A DNA stretch of 64,000 nt from Rhodopseudomonas sp. (GCF_013377015.1 NZ_JACABA010000001.1:1191871-1255870); one strand, 5' to 3'; shown: positions 44,002 to 54,322, numbered from the stretch's first letter. Program-made: numbers and translations. The notes: generated by a model not told the origin, from the letters alone.

Positions 44002-44163
44002 TCAGATGGGACTCGGGATTTGCTGCCTTTTGGCCGCCACAGTCTGTTCGACGACCAGAAGACGAAGCAAGAGCGTCAGCACCCGTTGCTGTTCTGCATC
44101 GGTGCTGGAAGCCAGCGCCCTGCGGTACAGCTTGAGGTTCTCGTCGCGGATGAAATCCTGCAT
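44002..44163 (-). CDS. Small conserved hypothetical protein (53 aa)
   Basis: 53 aa: MQDFIRDENLKLYRRALAS, then STDAEQQRVLTLLLRLLVVE, ending AAKRQQIPSPI. I recognise the start as a widespread small-protein pattern in Rhodopseudomonas and Bradyrhizobium (MQDFIR-ENL-L--K-L-----D--R--LL-LL-EE), function unknown. GGGGGAA lies 8 bases before the ATG. Followed by two strong hairpins. The frame is too short for ordinary length cut-offs and would be missed. Confidence 0.8.
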   Translation of the reverse strand: MQDFIRDENLKLYRRALASSTDAEQQRVLTLLLRLLVVEQTVAAKRQQIPSPI

Positions 44164-44350
44164 CACACAGTTCCCCCGTTGGATCAGGCGGGAGCGTTAC
44201 CGAACTCTCAGTTACCCGAAATGGCCGATAGCAACAGCGCGATTATTCGTAAGTATACGAGCGTCTAACCGCTGTCTGAGCAATAAAGCTCACTCTTGCC
44301 TCCCGAAACCATTGCGATAGCGGAGTGCCCGACAGTTTCGCGACGCGACG

Positions 44351-45559
<1,209 letters not shown>

Positions 45560-45609
45560 GGCGGCTCCTGGTCCAGGCTCTTAAGGCAATCCCGTCAGAC
45601 CGATATAGT

Positions 45610-45623
45610 TGCTGCACTGCAAA
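45610..45623 (-). promoter_or_regulatory. TTTGCAGTGCAGCA element upstream of the PHB depolymerase family gene
   Basis: On the minus strand 13 of 14 bases match the element before phaZ (30643-30656). It ends 51 bp before the GTG start. Candidate PhaR-type operator. Confidence 0.5.
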
Positions 45624-45694
45624 ATAGAAATGATTCGATCGATTTATTGGCCGCTGGCGTGGCCGCCCGTGCACCGCGAATGTTCGAACGCTGA

Positions 45695-47089
45695 TCACAC
45701 CCGCCCCAGCGCATGCAGCGCCAGACCCGCCGCCGCGCAGGCGATCAGCGTCTGCAGCATTCCGACCTTGAAGCGGAACACCGCGATGATTGCCGCCGCC
45801 GACAACAGCGCGGCCCAGGGATTGATGCTGGCCAGCACCGGCGCATCAAAACCGATGCCCAAGGCGCGCAGCGGCCTCACTTCGCGGAACACGGTGTGGA
45901 TCGCAAACCAGATCGCCAGATTGAGGATGACGCCGACCACCGCGGCGGTGATGGCGGCGAGCGCCGCCGACAGCGCCTTGTTGCCGCGCAGGCGCTCGAC
46001 ATAGGGCGCGCCGAGAAAGATCCACAGAAAGCACGGCGTGAAGGTGACCCAGGTCGCGAGCAATCCGCCGAGCGTGCCGGCAAGCAACGGCGGCAATGCG
46101 CCGGGACTGCGGAACGCGGCCATGAAGCCGACGAACTGCAGCACCATGATCAGCGGCCCCGGCGTGGTCTCCGCCATGCCGAGACCGTCGAGCATTTCGC
46201 CGGGCTTCAGCCAGCCGTAGTTCTCCACCGCCTGCTGCGCCACATAGGCCAGCACCGCATAGGCGCCGCCGAACGTCACCATCGCCATTTTGGAAAAGAA
46301 CACCGCAATCTGGCTGAATACATTGGCGCTGCCGAACGTCAACAGCAGCGCGGCCACCGGGGTCAGCCACAACAGCAGCCAGACTGCCGCCACGCCCAGC
46401 GACTGTCGCCATGGCGGGCGCGTGTGCGCGCCAAGTTCATCGCCGAGCAGGCTGTCGGCATCGTCATTGCTCGCGGCCCCGTGTCCGCCGCCGACGTTGA
46501 ACGCGGCGATCCCGGCCTTGCCACCGAGATAGCCGAGCAGCCCGGCGCTGAACACGATCGCCGGGAACGGCACGTCGCAAAAGAAGATCGCAAGAAACGC
46601 GATTGCCGCCAGCGCGCGCATCACGTTGTTCTTCAGGGCGCGGTGGCCGACCCGAACCACCGCCTGCAGCACGATCGCCAGCACCGCGGCCTTCAGCCCA
46701 AAGAACAAAGCGGCGACGAAGCCGACATTGCCGAACGACGCATAGATCAGGCTCAAGGCCATGATGGCGACGGCGCCCGGCAGGATGAACAACCCGCCGG
46801 CGACCAACCCGCCCCTGGTCCCGTGCATCAGCCAGCCAAGATAAGTGGCGAGCTGTTGCGCCTCCGGTCCCGGCAGCAGCATGCAATAGTTCAGCGCGTG
46901 CAGAAACCGGCCCTCCGAGACCCAGCGCTTCTCGTCGACCACGATCCTGTGCATCACCGCGATCTGTCCGGCCGGTCCGCCGAACGACAGCAGCGCGATG
47001 CGCAGCCAGACCGCGAACGCCTCGCTCGGCGAGACGCCGTGGGACGTCGGCGCGCCGAGCTCGCGCGTCAGCGGCAACGCGTCGGTCAT
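45695..47089 (-). CDS. chrA: Chromate efflux transporter ChrA
   Basis: 464 aa, about ten to twelve hydrophobic helices in two CHR domains. The first half has the signature FGGPAGQIAVMHRIVVDEKRW and LLPGPEAQQLATYLGWLMHG, the second FGGAYAVLAYVAQQAVENYGW and TTPGPLIMVLQFVGFMAAF. These paired FGG-x and PGP motifs are diagnostic of long-chain CHR proteins, which export chromate. Its ATG overlaps the chrB stop (ATGA, 47086-47089). Confidence 0.94.
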   Translation of the reverse strand: MTDALPLTRELGAPTSHGVSPSEAFAVWLRIALLSFGGPAGQIAVMHRIVVDEKRWVSEGRFLHALNYCMLLPGPEAQQLATYLGWLMHGTRGGLVAGGLFILPGAVAIMALSLIYASFGNVGFVAALFFGLKAAVLAIVLQAVVRVGHRALKNNVMRALAAIAFLAIFFCDVPFPAIVFSAGLLGYLGGKAGIAAFNVGGGHGAASNDDADSLLGDELGAHTRPPWRQSLGVAAVWLLLWLTPVAALLLTFGSANVFSQIAVFFSKMAMVTFGGAYAVLAYVAQQAVENYGWLKPGEMLDGLGMAETTPGPLIMVLQFVGFMAAFRSPGALPPLLAGTLGGLLATWVTFTPCFLWIFLGAPYVERLRGNKALSAALAAITAAVVGVILNLAIWFAIHTVFREVRPLRALGIGFDAPVLASINPWAALLSAAAIIAVFRFKVGMLQTLIACAAAGLALHALGRV

Positions 47090-47928
47090 GCGACGCCCTC
47101 GCGCTTGCTGACCGGCCAGTTGTGGGTTTCTCCGGCGTCGTCGCGGCACCAGCGATACAGCGCGTCGTACAGCAGCATCCCGGCCTCGAGCTGCGCGAGG
47201 TCGTCGTCATGCATCCGCGACAGCCCCAATGAGACCGCCAGCAGTCCGGTGGCTTCCGGCGCAAGGTCGAGCCGTCCGGTGTCGGCGCCGCGGACGATGG
47301 TGGCGAGCCGCAGCAGCGGCTGGCCGCCGAGTCCCCACTCCTCGATCAGGGTGTCGAAGCTGCAGGTGTCGCCGCGATGACTCCAGAACACGCCTTCGAT
47401 ATCGAACGGCGTCGCGCCGAACTTCTCAGCAACCGCCGGGACTTCGCCAGGCGCGACGAACAGGAACACCGCATCGGGATCGACAAAGCGACGGATCAGC
47501 CACGGACAGGCGATGCGGTCGATCTTCGGTCGCTCCCGCGTCACCCAGATTGTGCGTCCTTGCAGGTCGCGCGCCGGCAGCTTGGCGACAGGAACGCGCG
47601 GCAACGCTGCCTGCTCGCAGGCCGAATAGCCGCCCTCGAGAACCGAGGCGGCGACGCCGTCGGCGCGCAGCCATGCGGCGACGCCCTGACTGAGCTTGAG
47701 CCCGCGCTGGCAGATCACGATCGCCGCGACACCGCGATAGTCCGAACTCCAGGCGGCCACGTCGTCATGGCACTGCCGGCGCGAACCGGGCAACAGACAA
47801 GGCGCAAGTGCGAAATCGTCGTCGGTCCGCACATCGATCAGCGCCGGACAATCCGGCATGCCGATCAGGCCGGCCAGATTTTCGACGCTGATGCTGTTGA
47901 AGGATGAAAAAGTCTTGAAAGATGACAT
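47086..47928 (-). CDS. chrB: ChrB-type protein with N-terminal rhodanese domain
   Basis: 280 aa. Residues about 10-110 form a rhodanese-like domain (CPALIDVRTDDDFALAPCLL, VICQRGLKLSQGVAAWLRADG, with the active Cys in VICQRG). Residues about 130-280 are the ChrB C-terminal domain (WVTRERPKIDRIACPWLIRR, DPDAVFLFV, GATPFDIEGVFWSHRGDTCSF). ChrB proteins sense chromate and control chrA; the N-terminal rhodanese replaces the usual ChrB N-terminus. Translationally coupled to chrA. Start MSSFKTF at 47928 chosen; MQGRGM five codons earlier is possible. Confidence 0.9.
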   Translation of the reverse strand: MSSFKTFSSFNSISVENLAGLIGMPDCPALIDVRTDDDFALAPCLLPGSRRQCHDDVAAWSSDYRGVAAIVICQRGLKLSQGVAAWLRADGVAASVLEGGYSACEQAALPRVPVAKLPARDLQGRTIWVTRERPKIDRIACPWLIRRFVDPDAVFLFVAPGEVPAVAEKFGATPFDIEGVFWSHRGDTCSFDTLIEEWGLGGQPLLRLATIVRGADTGRLDLAPEATGLLAVSLGLSRMHDDDLAQLEAGMLLYDALYRWCRDDAGETHNWPVSKREGVA

Positions 47929-48067
47929 GCCGCGTCCTTGCATGACAGCGGACGCGATACTTGGGCAACACGGATGGTGCCGCCTGATGGGGAGATCGCA
48001 CGTCCCCATCGCCTATCTCAGGATATCGCGACCCGCCTGTCAAGGCGAGCTGGCTTCGGCGGGCGGA

Positions 48068-48655
48068 TCAATCGCCCTGTCCGGCGAGCGCCTGGTCGAC
48101 CGTGCTCACGCCGATCTCGCACATCACGTCCGATACGGTGTCACCGGACTTCCTGAACTCCTTCGCCAATGATTCGAACTGCGCCCGGAGCGACAGCAAG
48201 GTCGAGACCGGGACAACCGTATGGGTGTCGCCGACGGAGGCGAACTTGGCCTGCATCTGTTGCAGTTCGTCGGATACTTCCACCAGCTCCGCCTCGGCGC
48301 GTTGGTACCGTTCGGTCAAGAACCGTCTCTCCGCTGCGAGACTTTCCGCAGCGGATTTCAGCTTCATTGCGTCCTCGGCCCGTAGCGCCTGCAGCTTACC
48401 GATTTCCAGCTTGACGGTTTGAAGTTCGGCCTCCGCCATGCGGCGGCGCGCGATATGCTCGGCACCGATCATCTGCTCGTCTTGCAGAAGCTCCTCGGTC
48501 TGCTTCAGGCGGCCGACCAGCTCGTCGATCAGACCGGCGGCATGGCGCAGATAGCTGGCGCTTTGCCCGACCGAGATCAGCTCCGAAAATCGTCGCAGAA
48601 ACCGTGCGGTGTCTCGCTCATCCGGAGATTCGGGTAACAATTGGGGATGGTTCAT
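48068..48655 (-). CDS. Coiled-coil hypothetical protein
   Basis: 195 aa. Residues about 45-150 are a long charged coiled coil (RMAEAELQTVKLEIGKLQAL, AAESLAAERRFLTERYQRAE, ELVEVSDELQQMQAKF). The C-terminus (STLLSLRAQFESLAKEFRKS, SDVMCEIGVSTVDQALAG) is more globular and contains one Cys. No signal peptide or membrane helix. No family recognised; a structural or scaffold role would be guesswork. Single gene. Confidence 0.75.
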   Translation of the reverse strand: MNHPQLLPESPDERDTARFLRRFSELISVGQSASYLRHAAGLIDELVGRLKQTEELLQDEQMIGAEHIARRRMAEAELQTVKLEIGKLQALRAEDAMKLKSAAESLAAERRFLTERYQRAEAELVEVSDELQQMQAKFASVGDTHTVVPVSTLLSLRAQFESLAKEFRKSGDTVSDVMCEIGVSTVDQALAGQGD

Positions 48656-48889
48656 CGAGGTCGCTGTGGTTCAACGCGGTGGGCATGCAACCAACACGTA
48701 CGCCATTCCAACGACAGAAATCTAACGAACGCAAACCCAGCCCTCAATTCCGGGCCGAACCGAACCGACGCGCCCACCGCTTGGATTGGCGCTATTCGGC
48801 GTGCCGGATCTCCGTAATCCAGCGCGCCAATCTTGCCAGTGAAATTGATTCGCCGCCAGCAAAGCAAGCGGGCGGCAGCGCGGCTCGCC

Positions 48890-49216
48890 TCAGTCGCAGC
48901 CGCGACGTTGCTCCATCGCCCTGATATCGGCGATCCGCTCGCGAATTCCCCGCGACAGCGGCACGTCCGCCTCATATTCGTAGCTGCAGCCGCGATTGCC
49001 GAAATACGAGATCGCGCGCCTGGTCTTGAAGCAGTAGCCAGCGTCCTTGTAGTAGCTGTTGCGCTCGACCCACAACTCCTGGCAGCTCTGGGCCCGGGCG
49101 GCCGACGCCGACAGCCCTGCCGTGGCGATCAATATGCTCGCGCCAGCCATCAGGCGGCGGAGACCGAAATAGCGACCGACGATTACTGGATACGGGGACT
49201 TACGCTTAGACGCCAT
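48890..49216 (-). CDS. Small exported YARHG-like protein
   Basis: 108 aa from ATG 49216, which has AAGGATGAG 4 bases upstream; an ATG three codons earlier is possible. N-terminal signal peptide (LMAGASILIATAGLSASAARA). The mature part has four cysteines in a YARHG-like pattern: CQELWVERNSYYKDAGYCFK, RAISYFGNRGCSYE and a C-terminal GC. YARHG domains occur in extracellular enzymes and small secreted proteins; function unknown. Confidence 0.75.
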   Translation of the reverse strand: MASKRKSPYPVIVGRYFGLRRLMAGASILIATAGLSASAARAQSCQELWVERNSYYKDAGYCFKTRRAISYFGNRGCSYEYEADVPLSRGIRERIADIRAMEQRRGCD

Positions 49217-49336
49217 TTTACTCATCCTTGCGAATAATCCGCCATGCAGCGGCGGGTTTGCAGAAAGATCAAATGCTGAATCGGCCGGCGGCCAAGGCAT
49301 CGATGCTCAAGCGGATGAGTCGCCGATCAAATCGCG

Positions 49337-49363
49337 GGGCGCAGCCAAGAGTTGACTGCGCCC
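49337..49363 (-). terminator. Hairpin after the Gly-rich protein gene
   Basis: GGGCGCAG and CTGCGCCC pair perfectly over 8 bp with an 11-base loop, 18 bp after the stop at 49381 on the minus strand. Confidence 0.5.
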
Positions 49364-49380
49364 ATGGCCATTACCAAACT

Positions 49381-49869
49381 TTAGTCTCGATAGTACCGGC
49401 GTTGATTGCGACGGTAGCGTTGCTCCTCCCGGTATTCACGTTCGGCCTGCTCACGGGCGCTTTGTTCAGCGGCCATGCCGACGATGCCGCCAATGATGCC
49501 GACCGCTGCTGCCGCGCCAGGATCGAAACCGCCTCCGCCGCCGCCACGGCGACCGTTACCGCCTCCGCCAAAGCGCTGACCGCCGCCGCCGCGATTGACA
49601 CCCGCACCGCCGCCGCCACCGCCACGATTGACGACCGCGCCACCCCCGCCGCGACGAGCGACGCCCGCGCCACCGCCGCCAGACCCGAGCGGCTTGTCTA
49701 ATTGGACCCGCTCGATCGGCAGCACGGAATCCAATTGCAGGCTGGTGCTACCGGCGAAAGCGGCTCGGCTTGATCCGCCGAGCGGCGTGGCTCCAGCGCT
49801 GTTCATTGGAAATACGGCGACTGCGCTCATCAGCAGCACCCCAAAAGGGGCCGCACAAGACATCTTCAT
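49381..49869 (-). CDS. Exported glycine-rich protein
   Basis: 162 aa. A signal peptide (about 1-27, VLLMSAVAVFPMNSAGA) is followed by a leader of about 35 residues, then a Gly/Arg/Asn low-complexity region (about 62-115) with repeated GGGGAxVNRGGGGG units, a hydrophobic glycine-zipper-like helix (AAAAVGIIGGIVGMAAEQSA) and a charged basic tail EEQRYRRNQRRYYRD. The DNA is correspondingly CCG-repetitive at 49528-49680. Surface or periplasmic structural protein by appearance; no function known. Confidence 0.7.
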   Translation of the reverse strand: MKMSCAAPFGVLLMSAVAVFPMNSAGATPLGGSSRAAFAGSTSLQLDSVLPIERVQLDKPLGSGGGGAGVARRGGGGAVVNRGGGGGGAGVNRGGGGQRFGGGGNGRRGGGGGGFDPGAAAAVGIIGGIVGMAAEQSAREQAEREYREEQRYRRNQRRYYRD

Positions 49870-50194
49870 TCCTTCACTCCAGCTAAGATCCCCATTGCTC
49901 TGCGCGCATTATCGCCCCCGCGGCAGAACCGGCATTGTAGCCTCCAATATTCGCCACCCGCTAGACCTGATCTGGGGCAAGCGAGCACTCTGGCTCGACG
50001 CCGTGGTATCGCACCCGGTGCGATTTCCCGGCTGGTGCGACCCGCTGGCGGCGGCCCCCGGCGGCGGATGGCGCCGCCTTGCGCATTTGACATTTGCGGC
50101 TAAAACCCCGAGCAAATCTGGCCGGCCCCGCCCGGTTTCCAGGCCCTCTTACCTGCCTGCAAGCTCGCCAAGCTGCATGCGTGGATCAGCGCGA
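49870..50194. other. 325-bp divergent intergenic region
   Basis: Between the Gly-rich protein gene and the DUF2269 gene. Promoters for both are expected. I see no gene, strong hairpin or repeat; the frames crossing it lack ribosome sites and family resemblance. Confidence 0.45.
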
Positions 50195-50656
50195 ATGTAC
50201 GACGTGTTCAAGGTTCTCCACGTGATCGGCGTGGTCGTTCTGGTTGGAAATGTGACGATCACCGCGTATTGGAAAGTCCTCTCCGACATGACGGACGATC
50301 CGCGCATCATCGCGCATGCTCAGCGCGGCGTGACATTGGCGGATTTCATTTTCACGCTGGTCGGCATCGCGCTGATCATGATCGGCGGCTACGGCGCCGC
50401 GATCGTTAAGGAGTTGCCGCTGTTCACGGCGCCATGGCTGATCGCCGGGCAGATCCTGTTTGGAATCTCAGGCGTGATCTGGCTCGGGATTCTGGTACCG
50501 CTGCAAATCAGGCAGGCACGGGTGGCGCGCTCCTTCGCGCAGGGCGGCGTGATCCCGCCCGGCTATCGGCGCGACGCCCGGCTCTGGATCATCTGGGGCG
50601 TGATCGCGACGGTGCCGCTGGTCGCCGCGATTTATGCCATGGTCGTCAAGTTCTAG
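50195..50656 (+). CDS. DUF2269 family membrane protein
   Basis: 153 aa, four hydrophobic helices. YDVFKVLHVIGVVVLVGNVT is the DUF2269 start with the conserved K-LH; WLIAGQILFGISGVIWLGIL-PLQ and WGVIATVPLVAAIYAMVVK follow. Inner membrane protein of unknown function. ATG at 50195 chosen because the family starts here. First of three same-strand genes. Confidence 0.88.
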   Translation: MYDVFKVLHVIGVVVLVGNVTITAYWKVLSDMTDDPRIIAHAQRGVTLADFIFTLVGIALIMIGGYGAAIVKELPLFTAPWLIAGQILFGISGVIWLGILVPLQIRQARVARSFAQGGVIPPGYRRDARLWIIWGVIATVPLVAAIYAMVVKF

Positions 50657-50698
50657 CCCTTGCCGGGATCGCCGCCATTCGCGGCCGGAGCACCACGC

Positions 50699-51166
50699 AT
50701 GCAAGTCGAAGCGGTCGAACCCAACGTCGACGCCGACACACTGTTGCCCGGCTCGCAATTCATCGACGCCTACAGCGTGGCGAGCCATGATGCGACACTC
50801 GACGCCCGCCACGCCGCGATCCGGATGATCGAGCACGGGCCGCCCTGGATCGACGCGCTGATGGCATTGCGCAACGTCATCGTGGCGCCGTTCGGCCTGA
50901 AAACGCCGGGGCCGGGCAATTCCATCGCCAGCAACAACATCGGGGTGTTTCCGGTACTGAGCGAAACGCCGGACCGAATCGTCGCCGGCTTCGACGACAT
51001 CCATCTGGATTTCCGCATCGTGGTCGACGTCGGCGCGCCGGGCCGCCGCGTCACCGCGACCACATTGGTGCGGACCCATAATTGGCTCGGCCGCAGCTAT
51101 CTTGCGACCATCATCCCGTTCCATCGCCTGGTGGTGCGGTCGATGCTGCGGCGGCTGGCGGATTGA
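50699..51166 (+). CDS. DUF2867 family protein
   Basis: 155 aa. Features FIDAYSVASHDATLDARHAA, WIDALMALRNVIVAPFGLKT, FDDIHLDFRIVVDV and HNWLGRSYLATIIPFHRLVV, which match DUF2867 (DUF2867-type SRPBCC-like small proteins). GGAG lies 7 bases before the ATG. 42 bp after the DUF2269 gene, probably co-transcribed. Function unknown. Confidence 0.85.
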   Translation: MQVEAVEPNVDADTLLPGSQFIDAYSVASHDATLDARHAAIRMIEHGPPWIDALMALRNVIVAPFGLKTPGPGNSIASNNIGVFPVLSETPDRIVAGFDDIHLDFRIVVDVGAPGRRVTATTLVRTHNWLGRSYLATIIPFHRLVVRSMLRRLAD

Positions 51167-51211
51167 GGCAAGGCCGCGCGGAACTTCGGACCGCTTTGGC
51201 GGTTGGCAGCG

Positions 51212-51712
51212 GTGGACAATGATAGCAACCAGATTGGCGAGTTTCTCCCCGTCGACGACACCAAGGCCACTTTGGCCCGGGCGTTCGACAGTGCGTGGGA
51301 CCGATTCCTCGAGCGCGAAGGTACCAAGGCCGGCACCGAGCTCAATCGCAGGCGGCTCGCAAGCCGGATCGTCGCGGCGGCCAAATCGGGCGAGGCCGAC
51401 CAGGACGTCCTGGCCGAAGCCGGCCTGATTTATCTGTGCGTGCTGGCCGAAACCGTCCGGCTCGGCGCAGAGCCGCGTGAGCCGGACGCGCAGCCGTTCG
51501 GTCTGGAAGCGCAAGGAACCCATGCGTTCGGACCGCAGACCGTCGCGGCGATGTCGGCCGCGCTCGACAAATGCATGCAGGAGCTGCCGCTACAGGCGCC
51601 GTCGAGCGCGCTGCAGTTTCTCTCCGCCAGCATTCTCGGCGAGGCATCGCGAGGCGAACACGATCCGGAGCGGCTGAGCCGTCATGCACTGGAAGCGCTG
51701 CGGAATCGCTGA
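51212..51712 (+). CDS. Hypothetical protein (166 aa)
   Basis: 166 aa from a GTG at 51212 (a TTG three codons earlier is possible). Soluble and mostly helical: DTKATLARAFDSAWDRFLER, LNRRRLASRIVAAAKSGEAD, LAEAGLIYLCVLAETVRLG, with a C-terminal LSRHALEALRNR. The N-terminal half resembles a short domain seen in many Bradyrhizobium hypotheticals, as I recall. Follows the DUF2867 gene by 45 bp; convergent with the FUSC gene. Confidence 0.7.
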   Translation: MDNDSNQIGEFLPVDDTKATLARAFDSAWDRFLEREGTKAGTELNRRRLASRIVAAAKSGEADQDVLAEAGLIYLCVLAETVRLGAEPREPDAQPFGLEAQGTHAFGPQTVAAMSAALDKCMQELPLQAPSSALQFLSASILGEASRGEHDPERLSRHALEALRNR

Positions 51713-51729
51713 CATCGAGACGGCAATGT

Positions 51730-52848
51730 TCAGGCGGCCGGGCTGGTTTCGGCGATCTCGCCGGATTTCGCCCACTCGGTCACCCGCATCTCCAGATCGC
51801 GAAAATTCTGGTGCATCTGCTCCAACGCGAAGCCGAGTGCGAAGAACCGTTCCGCCAACTCGCCCGGCAGCGTCCGGGTCAGGCCGTCGCCACGCACCGC
51901 GGCGACCTCGGCGGCGTAGTCATCGAGCGCGGACTGCAATGGCGCGAGTGACGGCGGCGCGCCGCGTCCGCGCAGCGCCACGCCGCTGACCGCCAGATAG
52001 TCGGTCGCTGCAAGACGAAAGCTTTGCAGCGACGGGCCGAGCCGATCCTGAAATTCCTTCGGCAGCGGCGCGGCGGCGGCGCGCCCGACCATCACCAGAT
52101 CGTGGCGCAGCCGCAGCAGCGTGCGCAGCAGCGGTGCGGTGTCCGGCCCTCGCGACAGGCCGGCGGCGCGTTCCCGTTCCGCCTCGCCGCTGATGTCCTT
52201 CAGCGTCATCAGCGCTTCACCGATGCCGTCCTGCAGCCGGTGCAGCGCGTCGGTATCGAGGCCCTCGGTGAGGCCGGCGAGCAAGGCGTCGAGCGCCGCC
52301 GCCATCAGGTCGAGCGCGCGCGCGGAGGCGGCGATGGCGAGGCCCTGCGCCCGCGACGGCAGCACGACAAACGATACCGACAGCCCGACGATCGAACCAA
52401 CCGCGACCTCCAGGACCCGGTCGATCGCCGAATCCAGCGGATCGACCGGGGTCATGGTCGGCACCAGCAGCACGATGATCGCGGTCACGGTGGCGACATT
52501 CAGGCTGGGCTTGATCGCCGCGAGCAGCGCCATCGGCGCCACCGCGAGCACCAGCACCCCGAGTAGCGCCAACTCGCTGTGATGCGGCACAAAAATGGTG
52601 ATCGCGCCGCCATAGATCGCGCCGCCGACCGTGCCCAGGAGATAATCCCCGGCCACCTTCAGCGAGCGACCGACGCTAAGCTGCGTCACGATGATCGCGG
52701 TCAGCACCGCCCACAGCGGCAACCGCAGATGCAGCCCCTGCGCCAGCGCGAGCGCCAGCAGCGACGCCAGCGTCACCCGCAGCGCTAGGCCCCATTGCGC
52801 CCGACGCGGCCGCAATTGCGCAAGATATCGCGCCCAGAATTGTTTCAT
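51730..52848 (-). CDS. FUSC family membrane transporter
   Basis: 372 aa. N-terminal six-helix membrane block (LALRVTLASLLALALAQGLH, LPLWAVLTAIIVTQLSVGRS, GTVGGAIYGGAITIFVPHHS) typical of FUSC/aromatic-acid exporter (AaeB-like) proteins, then an about 190-residue helical cytoplasmic domain. Probably exports aromatic acids or similar; substrate unknown. Ends convergently 17 bp from the hypothetical gene. Confidence 0.88.
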   Translation of the reverse strand: MKQFWARYLAQLRPRRAQWGLALRVTLASLLALALAQGLHLRLPLWAVLTAIIVTQLSVGRSLKVAGDYLLGTVGGAIYGGAITIFVPHHSELALLGVLVLAVAPMALLAAIKPSLNVATVTAIIVLLVPTMTPVDPLDSAIDRVLEVAVGSIVGLSVSFVVLPSRAQGLAIAASARALDLMAAALDALLAGLTEGLDTDALHRLQDGIGEALMTLKDISGEAERERAAGLSRGPDTAPLLRTLLRLRHDLVMVGRAAAAPLPKEFQDRLGPSLQSFRLAATDYLAVSGVALRGRGAPPSLAPLQSALDDYAAEVAAVRGDGLTRTLPGELAERFFALGFALEQMHQNFRDLEMRVTEWAKSGEIAETSPAA

Positions 52849-52947
52849 CGGATCATGCCAAATCGGCGCTCGCTGCGAATCTGGCGTGGTATGGCAGCTT
52901 GAACGCGGTCCGGCCAGCGCCTAACCTGCAGGAAAACAGGAGCCCCA

Positions 52948-54312
52948 ATGGCCAACGAAACTGCGACCCTGGCCGGCTACGTCGCCGCGCTGAAATTCGA
53001 CGACATTCCCCCACAAGTCCTGGCGCGCGCGAAGGTGCTGACGCTGGATTTCCTCGGCAGCGCGATCCGGGCGCGACGCGACGCCGAATCCACCCCGTCA
53101 TTGCTGAAGATGCTGAAGGCGCTGTCGCTCGACGGCGACGGCGAGGCCACCGTGTTCGGCGACGCCAAGAGCTGGACCCCGGCGGTGGCGGCCTTGTTGA
53201 ACGGCGCGCTCGGCCATTCGCTGGATTTCGATGATACCCATGCGGATTCCTCGCTGCATCCGTCGGCGCCGGTGGTGCCCGCCGCCTTCGCGGTGGGCGA
53301 AATGGTCGGCGCCTCGGGCCGCGAGGTGCTGACCGCGATCGTCGCCGGCTATGAAGTGTGCTGCCGGCTCGGCAATGCGCTCGATCCGACCTCGCATTAC
53401 GCCCGCGGCTTTCACCCCACCGCGACCGCCGGCACCTATGGCGCCGCCGCCGCCGCCGCGAAGCTGTTCGGCCTGTCACAGGAGCAGATCGTTTCGGCGT
53501 TCGGCGTGTCCGGCAGTCAGGCGGCGGGTTCGCTGCAATTCCTGGTCAACGGCGCCTGGAACAAGCGCTACCAGGTCGGCGCCGCGGCGATGAACGGCGT
53601 GATCGCCGCGACGCTGGCGCGCAATGACTTTCTTGGCGCGACGGAGTCGGTCGAAGGCATTCATGGCCTCTTGGTCGGCTACAGCGACAACGCCCATCCG
53701 GAAAAGGCCGTGGCCGGGCTGGGCTCGGTGTACGAGACCATGAAGATCGGAGTGAAGCCCTATCCGAGCTGCCGCTACACCCACGCCGCGCTCGACGCGC
53801 TGATCGCGATGCGCCGCGAGCACAATCTGACGCCGGAGCAGGTCAAACGGGTCGAGATCGGGCTGCACCGCAACGGCATCACGCTAACCGGGGACGCCGC
53901 CACCAAGCGGCATCCGACCTCGATCGTCGGCGGCCAGTTCTCGATGTTCTTCACCGGCGCGGTGGCGCTGGACCAGGGCCGGTTCGGCTGGGACGACTAC
54001 GCGCGGCTCGGCGATGCGGCGATCGACGCGCTGGCCGACAAGTTCGAGGTGGTGCAGGACGACCGGCTCGAGGGTAAGACCCATCCGTTCGGCGCGCGGA
54101 TCTCGATCACCACCGACGACGGCGTGCATGAGCGGCTCTATGCCGATCCGTCCGGCGAGCCGGACTCGTTTCCAAGCGATGAGGCGATGGCGCAGAAATT
54201 CCTGCTGCTCACGCGTCCTGTGCTGGATGGCCGCGCGGAGAAATTCGCCGACGCGATCCTGGCGCTGGAGAGTCTGGCGCGGGTCGGCGAAGCGACGAGA
54301 CTGGGGCGCTAA
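52948..54312 (+). CDS. MmgE/PrpD family protein
   Basis: 454 aa. Helical N-terminus with VLTLDFLGSAIRARR, then LNGALGHSLDFDDTHADSSLHPSAPVVPAAFA (the family His/Asp-rich signature), YARGFHPTATAGTYGAAAAA, and a C-terminal KPYPSCRYTHAALDALIAM with the conserved CR-TH. Members include 2-methylcitrate dehydratase and cis-aconitate decarboxylase-like proteins. No methylcitrate genes are adjacent, so the substrate is open. CAGGAG ribosome site upstream. Confidence 0.9.
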   Translation: MANETATLAGYVAALKFDDIPPQVLARAKVLTLDFLGSAIRARRDAESTPSLLKMLKALSLDGDGEATVFGDAKSWTPAVAALLNGALGHSLDFDDTHADSSLHPSAPVVPAAFAVGEMVGASGREVLTAIVAGYEVCCRLGNALDPTSHYARGFHPTATAGTYGAAAAAAKLFGLSQEQIVSAFGVSGSQAAGSLQFLVNGAWNKRYQVGAAAMNGVIAATLARNDFLGATESVEGIHGLLVGYSDNAHPEKAVAGLGSVYETMKIGVKPYPSCRYTHAALDALIAMRREHNLTPEQVKRVEIGLHRNGITLTGDAATKRHPTSIVGGQFSMFFTGAVALDQGRFGWDDYARLGDAAIDALADKFEVVQDDRLEGKTHPFGARISITTDDGVHERLYADPSGEPDSFPSDEAMAQKFLLLTRPVLDGRAEKFADAILALESLARVGEATRLGR

Positions 54313-54322
54313 TAGCGACTGT

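Noticed and set aside
45713-47380. 555-codon plus-strand frame opposite chrA
   Set aside because: Low-complexity Arg/Gln/His composition; chrA on the other strand has paired CHR motifs.
49528-49680. CCG-rich tandem repeat that could be taken for a minisatellite
   Set aside because: It is the coding sequence of the glycine-rich domain of the exported protein on the minus strand; no fixed repeat unit at DNA level.
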